Below, piece after piece: positions 54,888-63,103 of a stretch of DNA of 64,000 nt. Source of the DNA: Desulfosporosinus nitroreducens (GTDB lineage: Bacteria; Bacillota; Desulfitobacteriia; Desulfitobacteriales; Desulfitobacteriaceae); NCBI RefSeq assembly GCF_023897015.1, contig NZ_JAMHFY010000022.1, positions 1 to 64,000 of the forward strand. The letters are read 5' to 3'. Numbering within the stretch: the stretch's first letter is position 1; each line of letters opens with the position of its first letter. The notes under the pieces are model-generated. The model made no database searches. It saw nothing but the letters and a program-made list of their open reading frames with translations, and was not told where the DNA came from. The position numbers and the translations under genes were made by a program.

Positions 54888-55262
54888 CTAACTCAACGAT
54901 AAATTCTCTTCCATAATTTCTTTTTGCGCTTTCTTACTTAGTTTTCCTACAACTAATTCATACGACATATCTATCATTTGTTTTAAAATATCATCGGGCA
55001 CATCGCCATCTAAATACAAAGAGTTCCAGTGTTCTTTATTCATATAATAGCCTGCAACTATATGTTGATAATTTTCTCGCAGGGATTGCGTAAATAGTGG
55101 ATCGCATTTCAATGTAATAATCGCTTTTTTATCTTTATCTCCACCTTGCATAGCAAACATTTTTCCACCAATGAGATATCTTGTCGCATCCCATTCCACC
55201 TTGAAATCCTTTTGTGATCCTTTCTTAGAAAGACAGTACTCGTCAAGCCATTCATATTTCAT
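54888..55262 (-). CDS. MmcQ/YjbR family protein
   Basis: 124 residues of the small YjbR/MmcQ fold (DUF419): FKVEWDATRYLIGGKMFAM, AIITLKCDPLFTQSLRENYQHIVAGYYMNKEHWNSLYLDGDVPDD, MSYELVVGKLSKK. Often described as DNA-binding; role unknown. The stop is close to, and converges with, the ilvD terminator. Confidence 0.88.
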   Translation of the reverse strand: MKYEWLDEYCLSKKGSQKDFKVEWDATRYLIGGKMFAMQGGDKDKKAIITLKCDPLFTQSLRENYQHIVAGYYMNKEHWNSLYLDGDVPDDILKQMIDMSYELVVGKLSKKAQKEIMEENLSLS

Positions 55263-55432
55263 TTTAAAATTGCTCCATTTCCAATAATCTCTAGCAAATT
55301 GATATAGTCAAAGCCTTCTCTGTTAACTTATAATCACTTTGTTTTTCCTGTCTTATGGTTATCATCATTTGCAAATAACTTCCTTCTAAAAGTTAAATAA
55401 TCATAGTTAGAGGCATTAATGTTTGAAATGCG

Positions 55433-56092
55433 CTATTGTGCGCTGTCTTCACCTAACTTTTGAGCATAGATGAACATGTCTGTCGTGCAGTTGCCGTCAC
55501 TTTCAGGGTATAAATCTCGGTGAAGCTGCAGTATCCTTAAATTGTTCTTCCCTAGTGTTTTCCGAATAAAGTCTTCCGAGTAATAGTTGAAGAATATGTA
55601 ATCGTCAGGACTAAAACTAGTTGTTTCAAAACCCGATTTTACTCCCTCCATACAACTCAAATATAAGAAGCCATCCCTGCTTAATACTGAACTTATATCA
55701 TTAACAAGTTTCTCAGCTTCCTCATTTAATAAATGGGGTAAACAGAATGATAATATAACTGCATCGTATACCTCATCATTTAAATTCAGGTCTCTGATAT
55801 CTCCAACCAAGAAGTTTACCTTTAGAGATACGACGTTTGCTCGCGCACGATTAATCATCTCTGCTGAAAGATCGATGCCTAAGATCTCAAAGTCTTTATT
55901 TGATTCGATCAAGAGCTTTGCAGCATTTCCAGGACCACATCCTACATCTAAAATCTTTGCACCAGGCAATAAAATATCGCAGAACCCCTTTAATTTACTC
56001 TTATAACTCTCGAAATCCATGAACTTGCTTTGATATGAATCCGCATGTTTATCGTATGTTTCTATCGTCTTCAGCGTTTTATCCAAATCCAA
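55433..56092 (-). CDS. class I SAM-dependent methyltransferase
   Basis: 219 residues. SAM motif I ILDVGCGPGNAAKLL near residue 48, motif II GIDLSAEMINRAR and FLVGDIRDLNL, then YDAVILSFCLPHLL. It is a cytoplasmic methyltransferase whose target is unknown. Single gene. Confidence 0.87.
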   Translation of the reverse strand: MDLDKTLKTIETYDKHADSYQSKFMDFESYKSKLKGFCDILLPGAKILDVGCGPGNAAKLLIESNKDFEILGIDLSAEMINRARANVVSLKVNFLVGDIRDLNLNDEVYDAVILSFCLPHLLNEEAEKLVNDISSVLSRDGFLYLSCMEGVKSGFETTSFSPDDYIFFNYYSEDFIRKTLGKNNLRILQLHRDLYPESDGNCTTDMFIYAQKLGEDSAQ

Positions 56093-56202
56093 TCATCCTT
56101 TTTTTCCTTTATAGGAGCACCATGCTAGATGAAATAATCATCTGAAGAAACTCACTTGACTTGGTGTCCAGTAAAAATAAGATCTGGCTACTTATCCCTC
56201 AC

Positions 56203-56952
56203 TTATAAATTCGCTAAAAGCTTTGCAAACTTTTTATCTGAGAGAATTTCATTTGTTACAAATTCTCCGTTATAAAATAAACTATAGGTTGTAAATGGGG
56301 CAGGTGCATTTTGGGCCTGTTCAGTCGTTTGATACTTTACAACTCGAAAGGCTATCCCCTTGCTCTCTGCTGTCTCCACAATTAAGGACACATATTTTTC
56401 AGTAAAGGGACATTGATTACTGTAAAATAATACAAAACCCTGTTCATCTATTTTCGCATCTTTTGCACAAGACTTAAAGCATGGCTTCTCAATATTTTCT
56501 TCAAAAGGAAGATACATAAGTTCATAGTAAGGTAACGCAGTATCCGCTAACAAAAAGCCTTTATATTTTAAGTATTTGGGATCTGACAAAAAGGTCATTT
56601 TACTTTTTGAAGAAAGAACTGCTAATCCCTTCTTGCCTTTTCTTTTGCTGTCGTCAATACACTCATTCAAAAGTTCATTGGAGATTCCTTGACCTTTGTA
56701 CTTGCCTGAAACCCATAAACAATTAATAAACATATACCCTTCAGCGTTTATGGGACACCAAGCTTTTTCAGCAGGTATATATTCGATAAAGACTTTTCCT
56801 CTGACATCCCCTTTTTTAAATACAAGGCCATCCGCAAACCGTTCCGCCATCCATGCTTTTTTCGACATAACTTGACAGTCGTTGTTATCTGAAATAGCAC
56901 AGCAAATATGTTCTTCCTCAAGGTTATCCTTAGTAATTGTAATGATGTTCAT
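56203..56952 (-). CDS. GNAT N-acetyltransferase with YoaP C-terminal domain
   Basis: 249 residues. The GNAT half (about 1-150) contains NCLWVSGKYKGQGISNELLNECIDDSKRKGKKGLAVL, the acetyl-CoA loop; the C-terminal half (about 180-249) has the YoaP-type block FVLFYSNQCPFTEKYV with a lone Cys and a thioredoxin-like layout. The start is the ATG eight bases after GAGGAGG; an upstream frame is not used. Substrate unknown. Confidence 0.85.
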   Translation of the reverse strand: MNIITITKDNLEEEHICCAISDNNDCQVMSKKAWMAERFADGLVFKKGDVRGKVFIEYIPAEKAWCPINAEGYMFINCLWVSGKYKGQGISNELLNECIDDSKRKGKKGLAVLSSKSKMTFLSDPKYLKYKGFLLADTALPYYELMYLPFEENIEKPCFKSCAKDAKIDEQGFVLFYSNQCPFTEKYVSLIVETAESKGIAFRVVKYQTTEQAQNAPAPFTTYSLFYNGEFVTNEILSDKKFAKLLANL

Positions 56953-57033
56953 CAACATTCCTCCTCGCATAAGCTTTAAATGACCTAATGGACTCAAGCA
57001 TATAAATAAAATCGAAATACTGTAAACTCATTA

Positions 57034-57876
57034 TTAAATAGTTTCGCCCATTGACGGTAGCATTGGTTCGTACATCATGATTGCGTGATTCTCTGTGATA
57101 AATTCATCACCTATTTGCTTGTTGTCAGCGTCAAGAACCTTTCGCCTAATTGCATTATGACGTATGTAACCCCCCCACCATTCATGAGTAATCAGATGGT
57201 CACTTTCATAAACCTCATATTTTTGAGTCATCAACTGTTCGCTTCTCCATTCTCCATGTAGTTCTGAGTCGCTTATCCAGAGCAAAAGTTGATAGTTTTG
57301 AGTAGTATTATTTCTAATTTGTAAGTCAACATAATTGTAAACAACAGTAGCCCCGCTTCCGAATGGTTGTGTCCGGTTGCTATCAGGAAAAACGTCATGT
57401 GTATGGCGCCAGCGTTCTGTGACGGTTAACGGTGTATGAATTGCCATCCAATATATGAGATTAGAAAGTTGACAAAGGCCACCTCCCACCCCCGGACAAA
57501 ATGATCCGTTTGTTAGAACCATCCCTTCCTTAAATCCTTTTGCCTTTGAAGGTTTACCAACTAGACGCCAGAGAGAAAATGTTTCACCTGGCTTTAATAT
57601 TAAACCATGTATTTTAACTGAAGCCAGTTTTAGATTAGTTACCTTGTTTTGCTGGAGCCACATATCTACATTTCTCAGGCGTCTATATAATGGAGTGCTA
57701 TGGCTAGCGATAAGATAAGGAAGAGGAGTTTCCTTGATACCAGACGCATACTTAATGGATCTATGAAAAATCCACTGAAAATAGCGACGCCAAGTATAAT
57801 ACAACTTCCCAAGAAGCATACGTAAATCTGAACGTTTAACCGGACGCTCAGAGTGAAAAAGAGTATTGAACTTCAA
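57034..57876 (-). CDS. VanW family protein
   Basis: 280 residues. The VanW domain spans about residues 60-210 (LKPGETFSLWRLVGKPSKAKGFKEGMVL, CPGVGGGLCQLSNLIYWMA, PLTVTERWRHTHD, PFGSGATVVYNYVDLQ). No signal peptide is obvious. VanW occurs in vancomycin-resistance clusters but most homologues are of unknown role; no Van genes lie nearby. Confidence 0.88.
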   Translation of the reverse strand: MKFNTLFHSERPVKRSDLRMLLGKLYYTWRRYFQWIFHRSIKYASGIKETPLPYLIASHSTPLYRRLRNVDMWLQQNKVTNLKLASVKIHGLILKPGETFSLWRLVGKPSKAKGFKEGMVLTNGSFCPGVGGGLCQLSNLIYWMAIHTPLTVTERWRHTHDVFPDSNRTQPFGSGATVVYNYVDLQIRNNTTQNYQLLLWISDSELHGEWRSEQLMTQKYEVYESDHLITHEWWGGYIRHNAIRRKVLDADNKQIGDEFITENHAIMMYEPMLPSMGETI

Positions 57877-57928
57877 TACTACCCACTCCCCTCATCATCA
57901 AATGTTCTGTGTTAAAAGCTCTTCCTGA

Positions 57929-58105
57929 CTACTCCTTTGCAAATCTCTTTAAGAAAAAGTACACCCACTGCCATTTATCCCATGCCGAGGGCCTCTTGTA
58001 AATATAATAACCCCAGAATAAATTCCAGGGTAACTTCTTTACGTCCCAACCGCTTGCATCTTATCTTGGTGTTGTAAACACTCTGTTTTGGACGAAGTAG
58101 CGCAT
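57929..58105 (-). pseudogene. broken small tryptophan-rich frame
   Basis: Read through one TAA (58063-58061), the frame from an ATG at 58105 gives a plausible protein: a segment starting MRYFVQNRVFTTPR, the stop, then a Trp/Tyr/Lys-rich tail including PWNLFWGYYIYKRPSAWDKW and FFLKRFAKE before TAG. The composition looks coding, and the tail has no usable start of its own. The stop is TAA, so not selenocysteine. It lies between VanW and the hydrolase genes on their strand. Could be a decayed gene or chance. Confidence 0.35.
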
Positions 58106-58115
58106 TCCCCTAAGA

Positions 58116-58991
58116 TTACTCAGATTCTTGAAGAAAACTAAAGATCCTTTGGTTGATATAGTTAAGAGTTTTAGCGTTTAAAAAATGACCACTTCCCTGC
58201 AAGCATTCGCCAGCAACCAAGTTTGGAATGATCACCTTCGCCTGAGGCAGGATTTTGCTAGCCGGAAAGAAAATATCCTTTTCTCCTGCCAATACGAGCG
58301 TTGGGGCTGTAAAATCTTTCAATTCTTCTGCCGTAGCTAACCGTGGCATTTTTGTTTCTAGTTTTACATTACGGAACACCGAACCAATCACTTGTAGGGA
58401 TTTTTCGTCTACTTCATCGTTAAATATAGGACGAACAGCCCTTAGCAAGCGCTCATTACTTGGCGACCAGCGGTACACTAGCATAGGAATCAATATTTCA
58501 AAAACCATCCTTTTCAATGACCCGGTCTCAATGCCTGAGGGTACGATTAAAACCGCTTTCGATATTCTCTCATGGGCATATGCAGCAGTTCGCAAGATTA
58601 TTCCAGCACCATATGATGGCCCAATCATCGGGGCTTTTTGGATTTTTAAGAAATCCAGAAGATCTACCACCCATTTTCCAAAGCTATCATCCTTGGGCGA
58701 AATACGTTTCTCTGAACTCTTACCGGGATGGCCTATAGTGTCGGGCGCATATATCCTATAATGCTTTGTCAATGGTAAAAACCAAGACAAAGTAATAGGG
58801 TTAACAGTGTTTCCTCCCTGGAATATAATCAACGGAGGTGCCTCCTGCGGTCCTGTAACGAGAACATTTGTTAATCCAAAACGAGTTTCAATCAATTGCT
58901 GTTGAACTATGAGATTAAGTTGTTCTAACAAACTGTCGTAAAGTTGCAAGATTTCTGCCTGGCCTTGACTAGTGCGATAAATACTTGCCAT
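58116..58991 (-). CDS. alpha/beta hydrolase
   Basis: 291 residues. Oxyanion region LIIFQGGNTVNPIT near residue 53, nucleophile in PMIGPSYGAGIILR (G-x-S-x-G, Ser near residue 125), acid in TLVLAGEKDIFFP and histidine in LQGSGHFLNAKT. Substrate unknown. GGGGAAG precedes the ATG. Confidence 0.9.
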   Translation of the reverse strand: MASIYRTSQGQAEILQLYDSLLEQLNLIVQQQLIETRFGLTNVLVTGPQEAPPLIIFQGGNTVNPITLSWFLPLTKHYRIYAPDTIGHPGKSSEKRISPKDDSFGKWVVDLLDFLKIQKAPMIGPSYGAGIILRTAAYAHERISKAVLIVPSGIETGSLKRMVFEILIPMLVYRWSPSNERLLRAVRPIFNDEVDEKSLQVIGSVFRNVKLETKMPRLATAEELKDFTAPTLVLAGEKDIFFPASKILPQAKVIIPNLVAGECLQGSGHFLNAKTLNYINQRIFSFLQESE

Positions 58992-59141
58992 CTACACACT
59001 TCCCCTTTAAACTCTAAAGCATCGCTCTCAAGTGCTACTTCGTCTAACTTATCCCATGCCGCTTTTCAGACATTGATTAAACATGGATATAAGTTTGCTG
59101 ACGCGCCCTTAAAAACCCCTCTTCCCTTACGTTGTTACTGG

Positions 59142-59507
59142 TTATAGATTAGTCGATGACTTATCGACCCTAGTTTCAATAACTATGGATAATACCAACA
59201 TAGAAATTACTAAAATCAATAGGATTGAGGAACGGTCATAGAACATTTTGAATAGTTCGACCGACCATCGATTTCCCCAATCGTCATCTGTTATTATCCA
59301 ATAAGCAATTTTATTGGATATCCCAATTCCATCATGCACACCAGGTAATAAACTGTGTGTGTAATTTTGAGCTAAGCTGATATTTGCCATTATTGAAACT
59401 AATGATAAAACAAGCATAGTCTTTGAAAATTTGAAGTTATCCGTTAGGCTTGATAAGTAGATAAATAGCCCCACAACAACGATAATAAGCACACTCACGA
59501 AAACCAT
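59142..59507 (-). CDS. small membrane protein
   Basis: 121 residues with three hydrophobic segments (about 1-20, 28-47, 93-112) and an extended outer loop (HSLLPGVHDGIGISNKIAYWIITDDDWGNRW). Good ribosome site (GGGGAGG). No family recognised. Confidence 0.55.
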   Translation of the reverse strand: MVFVSVLIIVVVGLFIYLSSLTDNFKFSKTMLVLSLVSIMANISLAQNYTHSLLPGVHDGIGISNKIAYWIITDDDWGNRWSVELFKMFYDRSSILLILVISMLVLSIVIETRVDKSSTNL

Positions 59508-59741
59508 TAGTTCCTCCCCTTCCTAATTGCATTACAAAAGCATTCTCACTGCCAAAAAGCACTTTAACTAATCATTTCTTTTAGCTGTTTTGAAGTAACC
59601 CCGCCCAAAATTCAGGTCCATAAGCATACTCAGACAAGGCTACTTAACTACGTTCCACGTATTCCTTAAGTCTAGTTGTTACTTTCATATCTCAGGGATA
59701 TACTGTATGACTGCCCTTACAATTTTCTTTATATCTTTACT

Positions 59742-59942
59742 CTATTTTGTTACATTCGTAGTAATCTTATATTCGATGTATTGAAACAATAAGTACGTTA
59801 ATATACTGAAACTTGCGATTAACACCAGCAAAAGAATCACCCTATGTTTTTCGCTAACCCGTATCATCGTTACTATTTTATAGAACAGAAGTAATGGTAC
59901 CACTAGATAAATTGCTACTGCAATTGTCAGGATCATACTCAA
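59742..59942 (-). CDS. 66-residue two-helix membrane protein
   Basis: Two hydrophobic helices (residues about 3-26 and 34-56) with a short basic turn (RVSEKHR). Start uncertain (TTG or an ATG two codons later; weak ribosome site). No family recognised. The 280 bases between it and 60223 hold only a terminator. Confidence 0.45.
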   Translation of the reverse strand: MSMILTIAVAIYLVVPLLLFYKIVTMIRVSEKHRVILLLVLIASFSILTYLLFQYIEYKITTNVTK

Positions 59943-60161
59943 CCAACATCAACACCCAACTACACTTCGTAAATTACAGTCTGAATTAGATATTCTACGA
60001 ACATGTTCTAAAAATCTTAACATCCATTATTTTAAGCCGGCTAATTATTACAAATACCTTAAACTATCCTAAATTAGAAATTCGACAAACATCTTACATG
60101 TCCTTCATTTAATTCTATTATTAACCTATACACCCAGAATTGAGATCCATCTCCAGCTTGG

Positions 60162-60194
60162 CAAAATAAAAAAGCCCCCAATATTGGAGGCTCT
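60162..60194 (-). terminator. terminator of the CoA-disulfide reductase operon
   Basis: AGCCCCCAATATTGGAGGCT hairpin (60173-60192) followed on the minus strand by TTTTTTATTTT, about 30 bases past the stop. Confidence 0.8.
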
Positions 60195-60223
60195 CAGCCG
60201 AAATTCCGTCTTGCTTAGACCAC

Positions 60224-62005
60224 CTATTCTGAACATATCCCACAATCACTCTGCTTTTTCTTATAATCACTGATCTCTTTTCCCGTATCACTCTTCACAA
60301 CTTGGGTATCGGGATCGACGCTTTGTTTTTCTGACGTCGCTACAGGAGCAACACAAGGAGGTTTTAAAGGCGACATAAGACAAGATTTATAGCCACCGGT
60401 GAGATTTTTAACGTTATATCCATTTTGGGTTAAGATCCTGGAAGCCACATACCCTCTGAGCCCAATTTGGCAATATTCCAAGATCTCTTTAGTTTTATCG
60501 AGCTCCCCTAACCTTGCTCTCAAACTATCCACCGGAATGTGGAGTGCTCCCTCAAGGTGTCCATTATTATATTCTGTTTCTGTACGGACATCCACTAAGA
60601 TCGTTTTTTCTCGGTCATAATCCAAAAATTCCTCGATCGACATGATATCCACTCTGCCAGTCAGGACATTCTCCGCAACAAAACCCGCCATATTGACGGG
60701 ATCTTTTGCTGAAGAATAAGGTGGTGCGTAGCAAAGCTCCAATTCCGTCAAATCTGAGACAGTTCCCCCCAGTCTTATAACCGTTGCAATGACGTCGATT
60801 CTCTTATCTACACCAACACTGCCAACGCCCTGCGCTCCTAAGATTTTACCTTCTTCATTAAAGATCAGTTTCAAGGTCATCATGAATCCTCCAGGATAGT
60901 ATGAGGCATGAGACAGTGGATGAACGGTAATTGTTTTATAAGGAATATTAAGGTGTTTCAGAGTCCGCTCATTATTACCGGTACTAGCTGCTGTTAAACC
61001 GAAGACCTTAATAATCGAAGTACCCTGGATTCCCTTATAAGAAGTCCTTAGACCTGCGATATTGTCCGCTGCTATTCGACCTTGTTTGTTAGCTGGCCCT
61101 GCAAGTGGAATCACGGTCGTTTGCTTGTTGACAAAATCATCGACTTCGATGGCATCCCCAACTGCATAGACATTTTCCACATTAGTAGCCATGTATTTGT
61201 CAACTAAGATATGGCCTTTGGGACCGATCTTAATTCCACTTTCTTTAAGAAATCCTGTATCTGGAACAACTCCTATGGCCAAGATCACAAGATCCGTAAC
61301 CAATGTTTTCCCACTGTTAAGGATTATCTCCACACTGCTTCCCTGATCCCTAAATGAATTGACTCCATCATTTAAGATGAGCTTCACGCCATGATCTAAA
61401 AGTTCCTTTTCCATAGCTCCGACTATATCCAAGTCGAAAGGTGCCAAGACATGTGGGGCTGCTTCAACTAATGTAACGTCAAGCCCTCGATGTTTTAGAT
61501 TCTCTGCCATTTCCACACCGATAAAGCCGCCGCCTACGACGACCGCACTATTGGTTCCCTCTTTGTCCACATAGGCTTTGATCTGATCAGTGTCCGGTAT
61601 ATTTCTTAAAGTTAAGATTCTCTGACTATTGACACCTTCTATGGGAGGTGTAATCGCTTTTGCTCCGGGGGATAAAACAAGGTAATCATAAATTTCTTTA
61701 TAAGTACCATTGTTCTTGGTTCTGACCGTTACTGCTTTATTACGGGTATCTAAATCAATTACCTCGCTGTTGATTCTTACGTCGATATTAAATCGACTCT
61801 TCATGCTTTCTGGAGTCTGGACTATAAGGCTCTCTCTTTCTTTGATGGTCCCTCCAATATAATAGGGTAAACCGCAATTTGCAAAAGAAATGTACTCATC
61901 CCTTTCAAACATAATAATCTCCGCGGTTTCATCGAGTCTTCTAAGCCTCGCTGCTGCAGATGCCCCTCCAGCAACACCACCAATAATCAAAACCTTTTTA
62001 CTCAC
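60224..62005 (-). CDS. CoA-disulfide reductase/NADH oxidase-like protein with rhodanese domain
   Basis: 593 residues. FAD-binding IIGGVAGGASAAARLRRL, the redox cysteine in SFANCGLPYYIGG near residue 44, NAD-binding VVVGGGFIGVEMAENL near residue 155, and the dimerisation domain to about 450. Residues about 465-545 form a rhodanese domain with active-site Cys in LEYCQIGLRGYVA. The last 45 residues are a tail ending KKQSDCGICSE, with a CxxC pair. It likely reduces CoA-disulfide or persulfides with NAD(P)H in the cytoplasm. Fourth gene after fmdB-like, ferredoxin and coiled-coil genes. Confidence 0.9.
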   Translation of the reverse strand: MSKKVLIIGGVAGGASAAARLRRLDETAEIIMFERDEYISFANCGLPYYIGGTIKERESLIVQTPESMKSRFNIDVRINSEVIDLDTRNKAVTVRTKNNGTYKEIYDYLVLSPGAKAITPPIEGVNSQRILTLRNIPDTDQIKAYVDKEGTNSAVVVGGGFIGVEMAENLKHRGLDVTLVEAAPHVLAPFDLDIVGAMEKELLDHGVKLILNDGVNSFRDQGSSVEIILNSGKTLVTDLVILAIGVVPDTGFLKESGIKIGPKGHILVDKYMATNVENVYAVGDAIEVDDFVNKQTTVIPLAGPANKQGRIAADNIAGLRTSYKGIQGTSIIKVFGLTAASTGNNERTLKHLNIPYKTITVHPLSHASYYPGGFMMTLKLIFNEEGKILGAQGVGSVGVDKRIDVIATVIRLGGTVSDLTELELCYAPPYSSAKDPVNMAGFVAENVLTGRVDIMSIEEFLDYDREKTILVDVRTETEYNNGHLEGALHIPVDSLRARLGELDKTKEILEYCQIGLRGYVASRILTQNGYNVKNLTGGYKSCLMSPLKPPCVAPVATSEKQSVDPDTQVVKSDTGKEISDYKKKQSDCGICSE

Positions 62006-62074
62006 TGCTTATCCTCCTTAGGTTCAGAATACCTTTTTCGACTATCTCTTTAACCATCTTACACTGTTGAAGCC

Positions 62075-62284
62075 TCATTGCTGGTCATCAAGCAAGCGCA
62101 GTAACCGTTCTCGTTCCTCTTCTAAATCCTCTCGTTCTGCCACCATTCTTGTTTGCACTGAATGAAAGGGCCAGCGGGCTTTTAAGTCGGCTAATTTTTC
62201 CTCCACATCTTTTAGAAGCAGCATTAGCTTCTGCTGATCTTTACAGGGTTCTCTTTTATTGATCCATTGTCCTTCCTCATCCAT
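62075..62284 (-). CDS. small coiled-coil protein
   Basis: 69 residues starting MDEEGQWINKREPCKDQQ, then almost entirely a predicted coiled coil (LLLKDVEEKLADLKARW, EREDLEEERERLLRLLDDQQ). The start overlaps the ferredoxin stop by eight bases and follows GGAGAGGG; a longer frame upstream is only a shadow of the ferredoxin gene. Function unknown; probably an accessory of the redox operon. Confidence 0.7.
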   Translation of the reverse strand: MDEEGQWINKREPCKDQQKLMLLLKDVEEKLADLKARWPFHSVQTRMVAEREDLEEERERLLRLLDDQQ

Positions 62285-62477
62285 TCGATTCCCTCTCCTC
62301 TGACGAGGTAAACGTAATTGCGCCATGCATACACGATTCCATACAAGCCTCACACTCAATACAAATTGCAGGGTCCACAACTGGCAGATGTGAAAAAATA
62401 GTGATCGCTTGAACAGGGCATGCATTAACACAGCGTTTACACCCGCGACACAGTTTTTCTAAGATGAACGCGGCCAT
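62277..62477 (-). CDS. 2[4Fe-4S] ferredoxin
   Basis: 66 residues with two complete clusters: CRGCKRCVNACP near residue 10 and CIECEACMESCMHG near residue 39, with AAFILEKL at the start. A low-potential electron carrier, probably feeding the CoA-disulfide reductase or another redox enzyme in this operon. Confidence 0.93.
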   Translation of the reverse strand: MAAFILEKLCRGCKRCVNACPVQAITIFSHLPVVDPAICIECEACMESCMHGAITFTSSEERESNG

Positions 62478-62533
62478 CTATCTGCAACTCCTCTCATTAA
62501 GAGAAACACACGGTTTCTCGCTTAGCAGCCTGC

Positions 62534-62737
62534 TCAGCCAAAGCCGCGAGGAGCTGAGTTTGGTGCTCCTTGGGACCCTTTATCTCCAGTTGACCCCATG
62601 ACATTGACCGTTGTAAACCGCTGTTTTATCTGATTTCCTCCACATATTGGGCAACTCTGTTGGTCTTTTTGACTAATCGTACAAAAGATTGAAAACTTAT
62701 GCCCACACGATTGGCACACCAAATCATAACTTGGCAT
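62534..62737 (-). CDS. FmdB-like zinc ribbon protein
   Basis: 67 residues: MPSYDLVCQSCGHKF and SCPICGGNQIKQRF give a CxxC...CxxC zinc ribbon of the FmdB regulatory family. The glycine/serine-rich tail ends PRGFG. First gene behind the leader at 62781-62858; role unknown, possibly regulation of the redox operon. Confidence 0.85.
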   Translation of the reverse strand: MPSYDLVCQSCGHKFSIFCTISQKDQQSCPICGGNQIKQRFTTVNVMGSTGDKGSQGAPNSAPRGFG

Positions 62738-62780
62738 TTGATTAAACCTCCCTTATTGACCCATTATTTAAATATAATCT

Positions 62781-62858
62781 CGAGAATAATTTAGCCAGCC
62801 GCTGTTACAATAACCCATCCCTTTATCATTGATCGTGCCGCTTACTATATTATTCTCG
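62781..62858 (-). promoter_or_regulatory. structured 5' leader of the fmdB operon
   Basis: A perfect 10-bp closing stem (CGAGAATAAT at 62781-62790 with ATTATTCTCG at 62849-62858) encloses about 58 bases that can fold further (for example CAATGA with TTATTG). It lies within the transcript between the promoter at 62892-62920 and the fmdB start. I do not recognise a known riboswitch class. Confidence 0.5.
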
Positions 62859-62891
62859 CCCCCATATACCCCCATACCGTATCATATTTAT

Positions 62892-62920
62892 AATATATTC
62901 GCCTCTCTTTAATTTGTCAA
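62892..62920 (-). promoter_or_regulatory. promoter of the fmdB operon
   Basis: TTGACA (62920-62915), 17-base spacer, TATATT (62897-62892) on the minus strand. Confidence 0.7.
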
Positions 62921-63034
62921 CCCTTCTGACCTATTCATTCTCTTTAATAATTTTTGGGTAACTGTGTAACTATTCATAACTGGTTCGTGGTCCCTTTGAC
63001 CGCAATCCTGCATTTAATGTTGCCATTACGACAT

Positions 63035-63074
63035 CGTTCCATCCATACTGTTAAATAACAGTATGGATGGAACG
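63035..63074. repeat. 40-base perfect palindrome
   Basis: Two 19-base arms (63035-63053 and 63056-63074) separated by two bases, 30 bases past the cytochrome stop. No T run; could be a terminator hairpin or an operator. Confidence 0.7.
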
Positions 63075-63103
63075 AGTCTAAAAAACTCATTTAAACTCTA
63101 AAT

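Noticed and set aside
58061-58063. Stop in the Trp-rich frame as recoded codon
   Set aside because: It is TAA, which is not read as selenocysteine or pyrrolysine.
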